DNA from: Clostridia bacterium
GTDB lineage: Bacteria; Bacillota; Clostridia; Oscillospirales; Acutalibacteraceae
Direction of reading: 5' to 3'
DNA length: 64,000 nt
Assembly (NCBI GenBank): GCA_900755895.1
Contig: CAAEIG010000168.1
Span: forward strand, 18,918-82,917
The position numbers were made by a program, and so were the translations under genes. Positions within the stretch are counted from its first letter, which is position 1. Every line of letters begins with the position of its first letter. Under the pieces are notes generated by a model. It did no database searches and was not told where the DNA came from. It saw only the letters and a list, made by a program, of their open reading frames with translations. Below are positions 1 to 7,636 of the stretch, one piece after another.

Positions 1-2
1 CC

Positions 3-1256
3 CAATTTTCGTCGCTGATGTTCTCCGGATACTGGGGATTTGTAGGCGGCGGCATGCTGTTTTTCTCCCAATACTGGGGGGCCAAGGACGAGGACGGTAT
101 CGACCGTTCCTTTGGCCTGACACTGGTCTGTATGCTTGCCTCCACATCTATCTTCACCTGCCTTGCGCTGCTGGCCCCAGAGCTGGTAATGAGCATCTAC
201 ACGGACAAAACTGCGATTCAGTCCATCGGTGTGGAATACCTGAGCATCGTGGGTTTTGCCTATCCCATGCAGGTGATCTCCATGGCTATGAGCGCCCTGC
301 TGCGCTCCACCGAGCGGGTGCGTATTCCCCTCTATGCGGCGATTGCCTCTGTGGCCACAAATATGTGTCTCAACTGGGTGTTCATCTACGGAAAGTTTGG
401 ACTTCCCGCAATGGGCGTACGGGGCGCTGCACTGGCCACCGCCTGCGCAGCTGCCGTCAATATGGCGGTAATCCTGATTCTCAGCCGCGCCCAAGGGTAT
501 CCATATCTATTTCATTTTACCAAGCATTTCCGCTGGAACGGCCCCTTTGTGAAGTCCTATTTTGTAAAGTGCTTCCCGATTCTCTGCAATGAGATTTTAA
601 TCGGCGTGGGCAACATGGTCATCAATATCGTGCTGGGTCGCCAGTCCGAGCAGGCTATTGCCGCAATCGCCGTATTCCGCACACTGGAAGGTTTGGTTAT
701 CGGCTTCTTTGCGGGCTTTTCCAATGCAGCTTCCGTGCTCGTTGGAAAAAGTGTGGGTGCTGGGGAACTGGACACCGCCTACGAGCGGGCCAAGCGCCTT
801 GTGCTGCTATGCGGATGCAGCATCTTTGTGCTATGCGCAACGCTGCTGGCGGTCCATCGACCGCTCCTAAGCGTGATGAGCCTTTCTGGGGAATCCCTGG
901 AGATCGGCACTGGACTGTTGATGATTTACAGTGTGGCTGCGGTGATCCGCATGTGCAACTGGACGCAGAACGACACCTACCGATCAGCTGGTGACGCAGC
1001 CTATGGGACCATCCTTGAGATCTCCTTCATGTACGCCCTGGTATTGCCCTGTGTCTGCCTGACGGGCCTGGTTTGGAAAGCACCGTTCTTATTGGTCTTC
1101 GCCTGCTGTTACATCGACGAGCCTATCCGGTTTATCCTGATGCAGGTACACATGTATTCCGGCAAGTGGGTGCGCCCCGTCACAGAATTAGGTCGAGCAG
1201 CGCTGCCAGCATTTCGTCAAAAACACAGCCATCGCAAAGCTCAGCAGGAGTCCTAA
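3..1256 (+). CDS. MATE family efflux transporter, 5' end outside window
   Basis: Integral membrane protein that would export drugs or metabolites in exchange for Na+ or H+. The open frame runs into the window edge: codons before the first ATG at 18 read QFSSL and join smoothly to MFSGYWGFVGGGMLFFSQYWGA, a typical segment around the first and second helices of MATE proteins. About 417 residues are visible against a usual length near 450, so roughly 40 N-terminal residues are missing. Ten or so hydrophobic helices are spread along the chain in two similar halves. The C-terminus is basic (RQKHSHRKAQQES). The substrate cannot be told. It is the last gene before a hairpin at 1372-1418 and faces the arsenic cluster tail to tail. 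Confidence 0.88.
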   Translation, partial: QFSSLMFSGYWGFVGGGMLFFSQYWGAKDEDGIDRSFGLTLVCMLASTSIFTCLALLAPELVMSIYTDKTAIQSIGVEYLSIVGFAYPMQVISMAMSALLRSTERVRIPLYAAIASVATNMCLNWVFIYGKFGLPAMGVRGAALATACAAAVNMAVILILSRAQGYPYLFHFTKHFRWNGPFVKSYFVKCFPILCNEILIGVGNMVINIVLGRQSEQAIAAIAVFRTLEGLVIGFFAGFSNAASVLVGKSVGAGELDTAYERAKRLVLLCGCSIFVLCATLLAVHRPLLSVMSLSGESLEIGTGLLMIYSVAAVIRMCNWTQNDTYRSAGDAAYGTILEISFMYALVLPCVCLTGLVWKAPFLLVFACCYIDEPIRFILMQVHMYSGKWVRPVTELGRAALPAFRQKHSHRKAQQES

Positions 1257-1371
1257 AAGAAAAACCGGCAGCTCCCCTTCCCCACCGCATCTGGGGACTA
1301 TCCTGCCAAAACACCTCAAACCCACCTTCTGATCGCGCGGCCTGTGGTTCTGACACTCGCCGTTTCCGAAA

Positions 1372-1418
1372 AAAGAACCGCAATTTTGATACACGGCGTA
1401 TCAAGGTTGCGGTTCTTT
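1372..1418. terminator. Bidirectional intrinsic terminator
   Basis: A long hairpin with outer arms AAAGAACCGCAA/TTGCGGTTCTTT and inner arms TTGATAC (1386-1392)/GTATCAA (1398-1404), with A-rich sequence before and T-rich sequence after it. It can stop both the rightward MATE transcript and the leftward arsC transcript. Confidence 0.85.
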
Positions 1419-1479
1419 CTTTTTCCCAAAAGGCTCCAGTTCCAGGACCTGTGGGACATTTCATACTTGGAATTGATGA

Positions 1480-1905
1480 TTACTCAGACTCCCATGGAAT
1501 TTCATGAGTCTGGATACGTCTCTTCAGCTCTAAAATATGGTCACGAATGGAAGAAATGGTCTGCAAAAACACTGCATCCGATTGACCGGTAGGATCTTCC
1601 AATCCCCAGTCCTCTCTGTGACTGCAAGGTAAATATGGGCACTTCACATTACACCCCATAGTCACCACTACATCCACCGGAGGAAGCTCCTGAAGTTCTT
1701 TGCTGCGCTGAGTTTGCTCCATTTGGATGCCATAGCGCACCCACATCAGACGCACCGCATCCTGGTTGATCTGGGGCACGGTTTCCGTACCGGCGGAGTA
1801 GCTTTCAAACACATCGGATGCCAAATAGTTTCCCAATGCTTCAGCTATCTGGCTTCGGCAGGAGTTGTGAACACAGATAAATGCCACCCTGGGTTTTTGT
1901 CTCAT
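1480..1905 (-). CDS. arsC: Arsenate reductase, thioredoxin-type (low-molecular-weight phosphatase fold)
   Basis: Cytosolic enzyme expected to reduce arsenate to arsenite so that it can be extruded. The 141-residue protein opens with the phosphatase loop CVHNSCRSQ (residues 12-20, pattern C-x5-R) and has further cysteines in MGCNVKCPYLPC, as in the thioredoxin-coupled ArsC family whose catalytic cysteines relay the disulfide. The WGLEDPTG segment supplies the general acid region. Its start overlaps the stop of the upstream CxxC protein by four bases (ATGA), implying translational coupling. It is the last gene of the arsR cluster. A plain protein tyrosine phosphatase is the alternative, but the neighbours favour arsenic. 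Confidence 0.88.
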   Translation of the reverse strand: MRQKPRVAFICVHNSCRSQIAEALGNYLASDVFESYSAGTETVPQINQDAVRLMWVRYGIQMEQTQRSKELQELPPVDVVVTMGCNVKCPYLPCSHREDWGLEDPTGQSDAVFLQTISSIRDHILELKRRIQTHEIPWESE

Positions 1906-2249
1906 CGCTTACCTCTGACCTTCTGAATCAGCGCTTTGACCTCTTCCTTTTTCAAAACCTTTCCATACGAAACAACTTTGCCGTCCACTACCAGGGCAGG
2001 AGTGGTCATCACGCCGTATGCGGCAATTTGCGCAAAGTCTGTGACGTGGTCAATGGTGGTATCCATATTCAACTCTGCCAGTGCTGCCCGGGTCGCCTCC
2101 TCCAATGCATTACATTTCGCGCAGCCAGATCCCAGCACCTTGACGCCTTGAGATGCCTTCTCCGCCTCTGCCTGAGCCATTTTCTCTGGTGTGCAGGCTC
2201 CTCCGCAGCAGCATTTCTGTTCTTCTTTCTTTTTGCCAAACAGTCCCAT
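1902..2249 (-). CDS. Thioredoxin-like small redox-active disulfide protein
   Basis: Small cytosolic protein of 115 residues with a thioredoxin-like fold. After a Lys-rich start and a CCCGGAC cluster it carries the redox motif GCAKC (about residues 43-47) followed by the helix NALEEATRAAL, and the cis-proline element TTPALVVDG. This matches the family of small redox-active disulfide proteins often encoded beside ArsP-type permeases. It probably passes electrons to the ArsC downstream, or handles arsenite or other thiol-binding metals through the extra N-terminal cysteines; that role is inferred from context. An AGGAGG site precedes the ATG. It sits 18 bases behind the permease gene and overlaps arsC by four bases. 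Confidence 0.82.
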   Translation of the reverse strand: MGLFGKKKEEQKCCCGGACTPEKMAQAEAEKASQGVKVLGSGCAKCNALEEATRAALAELNMDTTIDHVTDFAQIAAYGVMTTPALVVDGKVVSYGKVLKKEEVKALIQKVRGKR

Positions 2250-2267
2250 AAAAACATGCCTCCTACA

Positions 2268-3269
2268 TCAAATTATCAAGTATTGAATTGCGTTGAACAC
2301 ATAGCCAACCGCAACAATTCCAAGACTACAGATTCCAATAAACAACGCCAGCAATTTGGGTTTTACAGCCTTTCGCAGCATAATGAGGGACGGCAAGGAC
2401 AGCGTTGTCACCGCCATCATAAAGGACAGCACCGTACCAAGCTGCGCACCCTTGGCCAGCAGAGCTTCTGCAATGGGGATCGTCCCGAAAACATCTGCAT
2501 ACATGGGAACACCGACAATGGTTGCCAAAACCACACCCAAGTGATTATCGCTGCCAAGTAACATTGTGATCCAGTCTTCTGGGATCCAGTTGTGAATCAA
2601 GGCACCGATACCGACCCCCACCAATACATAGGGAAACACTTTTTTAAATGTCCCTGCCATCTGCTCCTTGGCGTAGGTCAGCCTTTCCCGAACCGTCAGA
2701 CTAGGGGACTCAATGTCCACACTGCCGGCTGAGAGGACAAAGCTTTCCACGTATTTTTCCATACCCAGCTTTTCAATGATCGTACCGCCAATGACTGCAA
2801 TGACCAAGCCAAGTATCACATAAATTACCGCGACCTTCCCGCCAAAGATGCTCATGAGAAGCACCAGACTTCCCAAATCCACCATGGGGGAAGAAATCAA
2901 GAAGGAAAAGGTCACCCCCAAAGGAAGACCCGCACTGGTAAACCCTATGAACAGCGGAATGGAGGAACAGGAACAAAAGGGTGTTACCGTTCCCAACAGG
3001 GCCGCAATCACATTTGCCCAGATCCCCCGAAACCGCCCCAGAATGCGTTTGCTCCGCTCTGGCGGAAAATAGCTCTGGATGTAAGAGATCACAAAAATCA
3101 ACACACAGAGTAAAACCAGAATCTTGAGCACATCATAGATAAAAAACTGGATACTGCCTCCAATCCGTCCATTTACGTCCAAGCCCAGTGCCGAGAGAAG
3201 CCTTCCCAGAAGGTCGTTCAGCCACTGCATCCCAAGCACCTGGTCCTGTATAAAATCCCATACGCTCAT
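2268..3269 (-). CDS. ArsP/DUF318-type permease
   Basis: Inner-membrane permease of 333 residues with about eight hydrophobic helices in two halves. The hallmark is TPFCSCSSIPLFIGF followed by GLPLGVTFSFLISSPMVD (about residues 96-130), the cysteine-rich helix of the ArsP/YraQ permease family, members of which export trivalent organoarsenicals or related soft-metal compounds. A central soluble loop (residues about 165-205) separates the halves. It is first in a three-gene unit with the CxxC protein and arsC, has a GAGGGG ribosome binding site, and lies directly behind an operator copy at 3301-3322. No ArsB or Acr3 pump is seen, so this permease is the only arsenic exporter candidate here. Confidence 0.85.
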   Translation of the reverse strand: MSVWDFIQDQVLGMQWLNDLLGRLLSALGLDVNGRIGGSIQFFIYDVLKILVLLCVLIFVISYIQSYFPPERSKRILGRFRGIWANVIAALLGTVTPFCSCSSIPLFIGFTSAGLPLGVTFSFLISSPMVDLGSLVLLMSIFGGKVAVIYVILGLVIAVIGGTIIEKLGMEKYVESFVLSAGSVDIESPSLTVRERLTYAKEQMAGTFKKVFPYVLVGVGIGALIHNWIPEDWITMLLGSDNHLGVVLATIVGVPMYADVFGTIPIAEALLAKGAQLGTVLSFMMAVTTLSLPSLIMLRKAVKPKLLALFIGICSLGIVAVGYVFNAIQYLII

Positions 3270-3300
3270 AGTGTCCCCTCACTTTCTGTCTCCACGGATG

Positions 3301-3322
3301 ACATATCAAAATAATTTGATGT
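3301..3322. promoter_or_regulatory. ArsR operator copy 2, before the permease
   Basis: Inverted repeat ATCAAA-N4-TTTGAT (3305-3320) inside a 22-base block that is the exact reverse complement of the block at 3691-3712. It lies after the arsR terminator and 32 bases before the permease start, so the permease unit probably has its own repressed promoter. Confidence 0.8.
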
Positions 3323-3332
3323 GTACCCCTCA

Positions 3333-3363
3333 AAAAAACGCCATCTCAAACAGATGGCGTTTT
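3333..3363 (-). terminator. Terminator between arsR and the permease
   Basis: Arms ACGCCATCT (3338-3346) and AGATGGCGT (3352-3360). Read leftward, the hairpin is followed by a run of seven T. It starts at the arsR stop codon and separates arsR from the rest of the cluster. Confidence 0.85.
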
Positions 3364-3679
3364 AGCCGCACCGGCCACACGTGCAATCTGGTTTCTCTAT
3401 ATTGGGAGTGGTCAGCTTTTTGAGAAGCTCTACAGCATTGTCCCTACCGGAAGAGCTCAATTTGTAATGGGTCCATTTTCCTTCCTGACGGCTGACCACA
3501 ATGCCGGAATCACACAGGATTTTCATGTGATAGGAGAGCCCGGACTGGGTCAGGTCTAAAGGCTCCAGCAGAACACAGGCACACTTTTCACCGCTCCTCA
3601 ACTGCTCCAGAATTGCCAGCCGCTTTGGGTCACAAAGTGCTTTAAACACCTTCGCCTGTTCCTGATAAGCCCCTTCCAT
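3362..3679 (-). CDS. arsR: ArsR/SmtB family metalloregulatory repressor
   Basis: DNA-binding repressor of 105 residues with a winged helix. The segment GEKCACVLLEPLDLTQSGLSYHMKIL contains a CxC pair at the start of the recognition region, as in arsenite-sensing ArsR proteins, and the helix QSGLSYHMKILCDSGIV is the recognition helix. The C-terminus CTCGRCG adds three more cysteines, suggesting a second thiolate site or an altered inducer-binding geometry. Trivalent arsenicals (or antimonite, cadmium) should release it from DNA. Two identical inverted operators, one overlapping its own promoter and one before the permease, fit autoregulation plus separate control of the efflux genes. Confidence 0.9.
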   Translation of the reverse strand: MEGAYQEQAKVFKALCDPKRLAILEQLRSGEKCACVLLEPLDLTQSGLSYHMKILCDSGIVVSRQEGKWTHYKLSSSGRDNAVELLKKLTTPNIEKPDCTCGRCG

Positions 3680-3690
3680 GGTCTCACCTC

Positions 3691-3712
3691 ACATCAAATT
3701 ATTTTGATATGT
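3691..3712. promoter_or_regulatory. ArsR operator copy 1, at the arsR promoter
   Basis: Inverted repeat ATCAAA-TTAT-TTTGAT (3693-3708) in a 22-base block identical, in opposite orientation, to 3301-3322. It sits just downstream of the -10 box of the arsR promoter, where a bound repressor would cover the transcription start. Confidence 0.85.
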
Positions 3713-3715
3713 TCT

Positions 3716-3744
3716 AGTATATGCAGCCAGCCCCGCTTTGTCAA
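3716..3744 (-). promoter_or_regulatory. arsR promoter
   Basis: Read leftward: TTGACA (3744-3739), 17-base spacer, TATACT (3721-3716). A near-consensus vegetative promoter that places initiation within operator copy 1. Confidence 0.85.
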
Positions 3745-3813
3745 CAGGCAATTTTCATGTTCTGTGCGGAATGTTTCCAAGGCCCTTGCCCTCACCACAA
3801 GATTTTTGCCAGA

Positions 3814-3846
3814 AAAACCGCACCCAGCATCTCCAGGTGCGGTTTT
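3814..3846. terminator. Terminator downstream of the PLD/ATPase gene
   Basis: Arms AAAACCGCACC and GGTGCGGTTTT with an 11-base loop. The arms themselves provide T-runs on both strands. It lies about 75 bases after the stop of the leftward gene at 3921. Confidence 0.8.
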
Positions 3847-3920
3847 ACTGTTTTTTATCTGCCAATTGATGCAGCCATTCCTGCTTTTATGGACGGAAAA
3901 AGCCACAGAGCAGAAGAAAC

Positions 3921-5918
3921 CTATCTTCTCCGCCACCGGTCCAGCCAGGACTTGCGGAAGGGCAGGTCAAAAAACTCCCGGGCCACATCTAGCTCCATCA
4001 CCAGCCATTCCCGGGACTTGTGGGCTTCTAAAGTTTCCGGCAGTTCCTTTAGGATGCGATCCGCCTCGTAGGGCGCTCCCGCATTGTACCGCAGCTCGTT
4101 AGCCCGCTCTGAAATCTCGAAGGAATCCCGGCTGGTCTGCCAGGCATTGCGGATGGTCTTGATGGCATAGCTTCCAGTGACCTTTTCGCTAAAATAGTCC
4201 TCCAAGGTCAAGGGACGAATGTAAGAGGGCAATTCCCCTTCGCCATACTGGACAAATAACTCTTGAAGCACCTGGGAGGAGGCCGCCAGAATATCGGGAG
4301 CGCTTTCCACAGTATCGCTCTTCATTTCCTCCCGCAGCTGATCCACAATCTCAAGCATCCGGCGCAGATACTCTCGATAGAAAGCCGTCCCAATCTCCCG
4401 CTGAACGGTGCGCACCACACTGCTGCGCATCACCTCTGTATTGGTCAAACCGGCCTGAACCCGGCAGATCACCGTCCGCCGGATCACCTCGGGCGCCACT
4501 GCTTTTACGTCTTCATTGGCGCTGATCACCACCGCTGGGTAATGGAGCAGCCCTTCCACCACACCAAAATCATCGTTTTTGATGGTCTCAATGGCGTGCT
4601 GGTTGAACCGGGTATTGGTCAGATCGTCCACAATGATGGGCGCACCCTTCACCGTCCGCTTTAAGCTCTCAATCCCGGATCGGGTAAAGTCCGGGGCGGA
4701 AAGCTTTGTCTTTTGACCGATCATCATTTTCAAAAGGGTTTCCAGAAAACTGGTCTTCCCCGCTTTACTCTGACCGTACACCAATCCAAACACCGGATAA
4801 GGCAGCAGATTTTGGTTGTACCGCACCGCCAGATCCCGCATACTGGCCATAAATGGGGAACAGAAGAACCAGTTGGCAAATTCGTAATACCGATGCTGCA
4901 GCCCCTGGACGTCCCCGTGGAATTTCTCATATCCCTCCATATACCGGAGAAACAGGGCGGCATCCTTGGCGACGTCTTCCCCAGCGGGGGCCAGATCCAA
5001 TGTGACATCGTTGAGCCGGACCACTCCCTCGTCGGGGAACACCTCCAACTGGGGATATTCACTTTGCAGCTCCTTTTCTTGAACCTTATTTGCCACAACC
5101 TGCCGTCGGATGGATTTCACCTTTTCTGGGGAAAGCATCAGACGGCCTTTCTTGTCCGGTTTTGGCACCGAGGGAGCCAGCTTTTTCGCCAGGTTTTTCA
5201 CATCTAGCGCAAAACGCACCTCTTCCTTGGCCTCCTCAACCGATTCCAGCACCAGGGCCTTTTTGGTGCGGATGGTCCGGGCGATGGGCAATTCCTCCAG
5301 GTTCTCCCCATCGTCAGCGGTGAGCAAGGCCTCCTTGGCAATTTGATCGGTGCAGTCCTCCCGCAGCCGGCAGTAGCAGTCCCAGTACCACTCGTAGGCC
5401 CGATCCCCATCCAGATAGCAGATATTCTCCCGCTGGCGTCCACCAAAGGCAGAAAATGACAGGTTTGCAGACCCCATCACCACACGCTTTCGACCATCCT
5501 CTGCCGAAAGAAGGTAGATTTTCTCGTGGGACAGCACCGTCCGAGCTACATAAAACCGGAGAGTTCCCGCCTCGATCCGAGATACCAGATCCAACTTCAT
5601 TTTGCCGGCAGTCTCCCGCATCCGCTCAATCGTCTTGCACTGATAGGCCATCACCTCTTGCAGGGAATAGGAGATCACTTCGTCACATCCAAAAAGGATT
5701 TCCGCATTCTGAAACAGGTCCAACAGTTGATACACAAACCCGATCCCCGAGGAATAAGTGATAGCGTGGAGCGTATCAAACCCAGAAAACAGCTCCTGCC
5801 AGGATGTTGTTTCTGCTCCGGAAAACTCAAGCTTCACCACATCCAACGCACCTGGGTTGTTCAAGTTCATTTGTTGTTGAACAGGCTCTTCCTTGTCAAA
5901 AAAGGACAGGTTTTCCAT
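3921..5918 (-). CDS. Phospholipase D-like nuclease fused to an AAA-type ATPase, unknown role
   Basis: A 665-residue two-module protein. Residues about 40-185 form a single phospholipase-D-type half: SHEKIYLLSAEDG with H131 and K133, then VVMGSANLSFSAF with the GSxN turn at 149-152. Such single-HKD proteins act as dimers, usually on DNA or phosphodiesters. A charged linker (about 200-300) follows. Residues about 320-500 are a P-loop ATPase: Walker A GQSKAGKTS (382-390), Walker B IIVDD (428-432), a sensor-like VVISANED (463-470) and paired arginines 480-481, recalling the phage D5/primase-helicase AAA type. The C-terminus (to 665) is helical and charged. No signal peptide. It has its own AGGAGG site and terminator and no partner genes. 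Function unknown; DNA processing or defence is inference. Confidence 0.75.
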   Translation of the reverse strand: MENLSFFDKEEPVQQQMNLNNPGALDVVKLEFSGAETTSWQELFSGFDTLHAITYSSGIGFVYQLLDLFQNAEILFGCDEVISYSLQEVMAYQCKTIERMRETAGKMKLDLVSRIEAGTLRFYVARTVLSHEKIYLLSAEDGRKRVVMGSANLSFSAFGGRQRENICYLDGDRAYEWYWDCYCRLREDCTDQIAKEALLTADDGENLEELPIARTIRTKKALVLESVEEAKEEVRFALDVKNLAKKLAPSVPKPDKKGRLMLSPEKVKSIRRQVVANKVQEKELQSEYPQLEVFPDEGVVRLNDVTLDLAPAGEDVAKDAALFLRYMEGYEKFHGDVQGLQHRYYEFANWFFCSPFMASMRDLAVRYNQNLLPYPVFGLVYGQSKAGKTSFLETLLKMMIGQKTKLSAPDFTRSGIESLKRTVKGAPIIVDDLTNTRFNQHAIETIKNDDFGVVEGLLHYPAVVISANEDVKAVAPEVIRRTVICRVQAGLTNTEVMRSSVVRTVQREIGTAFYREYLRRMLEIVDQLREEMKSDTVESAPDILAASSQVLQELFVQYGEGELPSYIRPLTLEDYFSEKVTGSYAIKTIRNAWQTSRDSFEISERANELRYNAGAPYEADRILKELPETLEAHKSREWLVMELDVAREFFDLPFRKSWLDRWRRR

Positions 5919-6102
5919 AAGCGGCCTCCTCTCATTCTCCTTTGATTTCTTCCTTTATCTTCCAGGCAAAAAGGCACTTTCATACAACAAAATTATATAG
6001 CAAGAACCAGAATTTATCTACTGATATCTCCACGAATCCTTCAGCAATCCGTCAGAATCTGAAACAAATGACAGATGGTGTTTTTCAATGGTATCCGCAG
6101 AC

Positions 6103-6131
6103 TTGCCCCTCTCCCCGCCATCCTGTATAAT
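6103..6131 (+). promoter_or_regulatory. Promoter of the SGNH-def-yfcE-grpB operon
   Basis: TTGCCC (6103-6108), 17-base spacer, TATAAT (6126-6131), 31 bases before the first start codon. Confidence 0.8.
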
Positions 6132-6162
6132 GGAACCATAGGAGAAAAAGGGAGGCCACACC

Positions 6163-6735
6163 ATGCGAATTCTCATGCTGGGCAACAGTTTTACCTCATC
6201 CAACGACTTGCCCGGGCTGCTTGCCCAATTGACCGGAGCCCAGGTGATTGCCTACACCCGAGGCGGGGCGCGTCTTTCCGAGCAACTCAATCCAAACACA
6301 AAGCTGGGAGCTAAAACCCAGGCAGCTCTGGCCACAGAACCCTGGGACTATGTGGTGCTCCAGGAGATGAGCCATGGTCCAGTTAGCTTCCCCCAGAGCT
6401 TTTTCACCAGCGTCAAAAGACTTTGCGAGCTGATCCGCGAAAAAGGCGCAGTCCCCGTGCTTTTCGCCACCTGGGCCTACCAAAAAGGAGGAGCTAAACT
6501 GGCTGCCAAAGGCTGGAACTATGAGGACATGGCCCAAAAGCTGTCGGCTGCCTACCGCCAAGCTGCTGAGGAAAACCAGGCCCTTCTAGCGGACGTGGGC
6601 GAGGCGTTCTTTCGCCTGGCGGATACCCATTCCCTTTACGCCCCCGACGGCGTCCACCCCACGGATCTTGGCACCCGTATTGCTGCAGAAACATTGGCGT
6701 CCGTCATTTTACAGCACAAGGAGAAACAGTTATGA
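6163..6735 (+). CDS. SGNH/GDSL-family hydrolase
   Basis: A 190-residue cytosolic protein of the SGNH hydrolase fold, expected to hydrolyse an ester or acetyl group. Block I is MRILMLGNSFTSSNDLP with the catalytic Ser in GNSFT; a glycine-containing turn follows (TRGGARLSEQL); LQEMSH is a possible block III; and the C-terminal block V is APDGVHPTD with the Asp-x-x-His pair. No signal peptide. Substrate unknown. It leads a four-gene operon and its stop overlaps the next start by four bases (ATGA). A related but distinct paralogue lies at 21142-21810 in this window. Confidence 0.78.
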   Translation: MRILMLGNSFTSSNDLPGLLAQLTGAQVIAYTRGGARLSEQLNPNTKLGAKTQAALATEPWDYVVLQEMSHGPVSFPQSFFTSVKRLCELIREKGAVPVLFATWAYQKGGAKLAAKGWNYEDMAQKLSAAYRQAAEENQALLADVGEAFFRLADTHSLYAPDGVHPTDLGTRIAAETLASVILQHKEKQL

Positions 6736-7142
6736 TACGAGAGATCTGCAAAGAGGAAGCTTTTCTGGCCCAAAAAGCAGAACCAGCCACCCTGGAAGAT
6801 TTACAAACAGCGGCAGACCTACTGGAAACCCTGCAGCACCACAAAGAGGGCTGTGTGGGCATGGCTGCCAACATGATCGGCGTAAACAAACGGATCATTG
6901 CCTTTGACAACGAGGGCAGCTACATGGTTATGTTCAATCCGGAGATCCTGAAAAAATCTGACCCCTACCGGACTGAGGAAGGCTGCCTTTCCCTCACCGG
7001 TCTGCGGCCGGTGAAGCGGTGGAAATACATCAAGGTGCGGTGGCAAAATGAGCAGTTTCAGGAGCGCATCAAGACCTTCACCGGCTGGACCGCCCAGATT
7101 ATTCAACACGAAATCGACCACTGCGAAGGCATCATCATTTAA
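6732..7142 (+). CDS. Peptide deformylase-like protein with altered motif 1
   Basis: A 136-residue metallohydrolase of the peptide deformylase family, which removes the formyl group from nascent proteins. Motif 2 (EEGCLSL) and motif 3 (QHEIDHCEG) keep the Cys and two His metal ligands and the catalytic Glu. Motif 1 reads GVGMAANMIG: where classical enzymes have GxGLAAxQ, the catalytic Gln is replaced by Met. This defines a known divergent, shorter branch in Firmicutes, so it is probably a second, paralogous deformylase or a deformylase acting on another N-formyl substrate. The start overlaps the upstream stop by four bases, and yfcE follows after 10 bases. Confidence 0.85.
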   Translation: MIREICKEEAFLAQKAEPATLEDLQTAADLLETLQHHKEGCVGMAANMIGVNKRIIAFDNEGSYMVMFNPEILKKSDPYRTEEGCLSLTGLRPVKRWKYIKVRWQNEQFQERIKTFTGWTAQIIQHEIDHCEGIII

Positions 7143-7152
7143 GGAGGCCGTT

Positions 7153-7611
7153 ATGAAAGTCGCCATTCTTTCCGATACCCACGGTCTGCTCCGGTCGGAC
7201 GTTGTGGATCACCTGCGAATTGCTGACGTTATCCTCCACGGCGGGGACATCAACAAGCAGTCCATTGTGGACCAGCTTCAGGAGTTTGCCCCTCTCTATG
7301 TTGTCCGGGGCAACAACGATAAGGAGTGGGCGGAATCCATCCCCCACGACAGGAAAGTCACTCTGGAGGGCGTGACCTTCTTTTTAGTTCACAATAAGAA
7401 GGAACTTCCGGCGGACCTCACCGGCGTGGATGTGGTGGTGTTCGGCCATTCCCACAAATACGTGCAGGAGGAGCGGGATGGCAAGCTTTGGCTCAATCCG
7501 GGCTCCTGCGGACCACGACGTTTTCATCAAGAGATCACCATGATGATGGCAGAGGTGAAGGATGGACAGATCCGAGTGGAGAGAATCGACATTCCTCATC
7601 CGGAGAACTGA
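7153..7611 (+). CDS. yfcE: YfcE-type metallophosphodiesterase
   Basis: Cytosolic phosphodiesterase of 152 residues in the calcineurin-like fold. The metal-binding blocks are all present in order: SDTHG (7-11), HGGDIN (about 35-40), GNND (about 56-59), and GHSHKY (about 98-103), with LNPGSCGPRR near the end, as in YfcE/MJ0936 proteins. Family members hydrolyse phosphodiesters in a manganese-dependent way; the biological substrate is unknown. The start ATG at 7153 is set by AAGGAGG five bases upstream. It is third in the operon. Confidence 0.9.
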   Translation: MKVAILSDTHGLLRSDVVDHLRIADVILHGGDINKQSIVDQLQEFAPLYVVRGNNDKEWAESIPHDRKVTLEGVTFFLVHNKKELPADLTGVDVVVFGHSHKYVQEERDGKLWLNPGSCGPRRFHQEITMMMAEVKDGQIRVERIDIPHPEN

Positions 7612-7636
7612 GATCCCCTCTGAGAAAGGAGACCGT

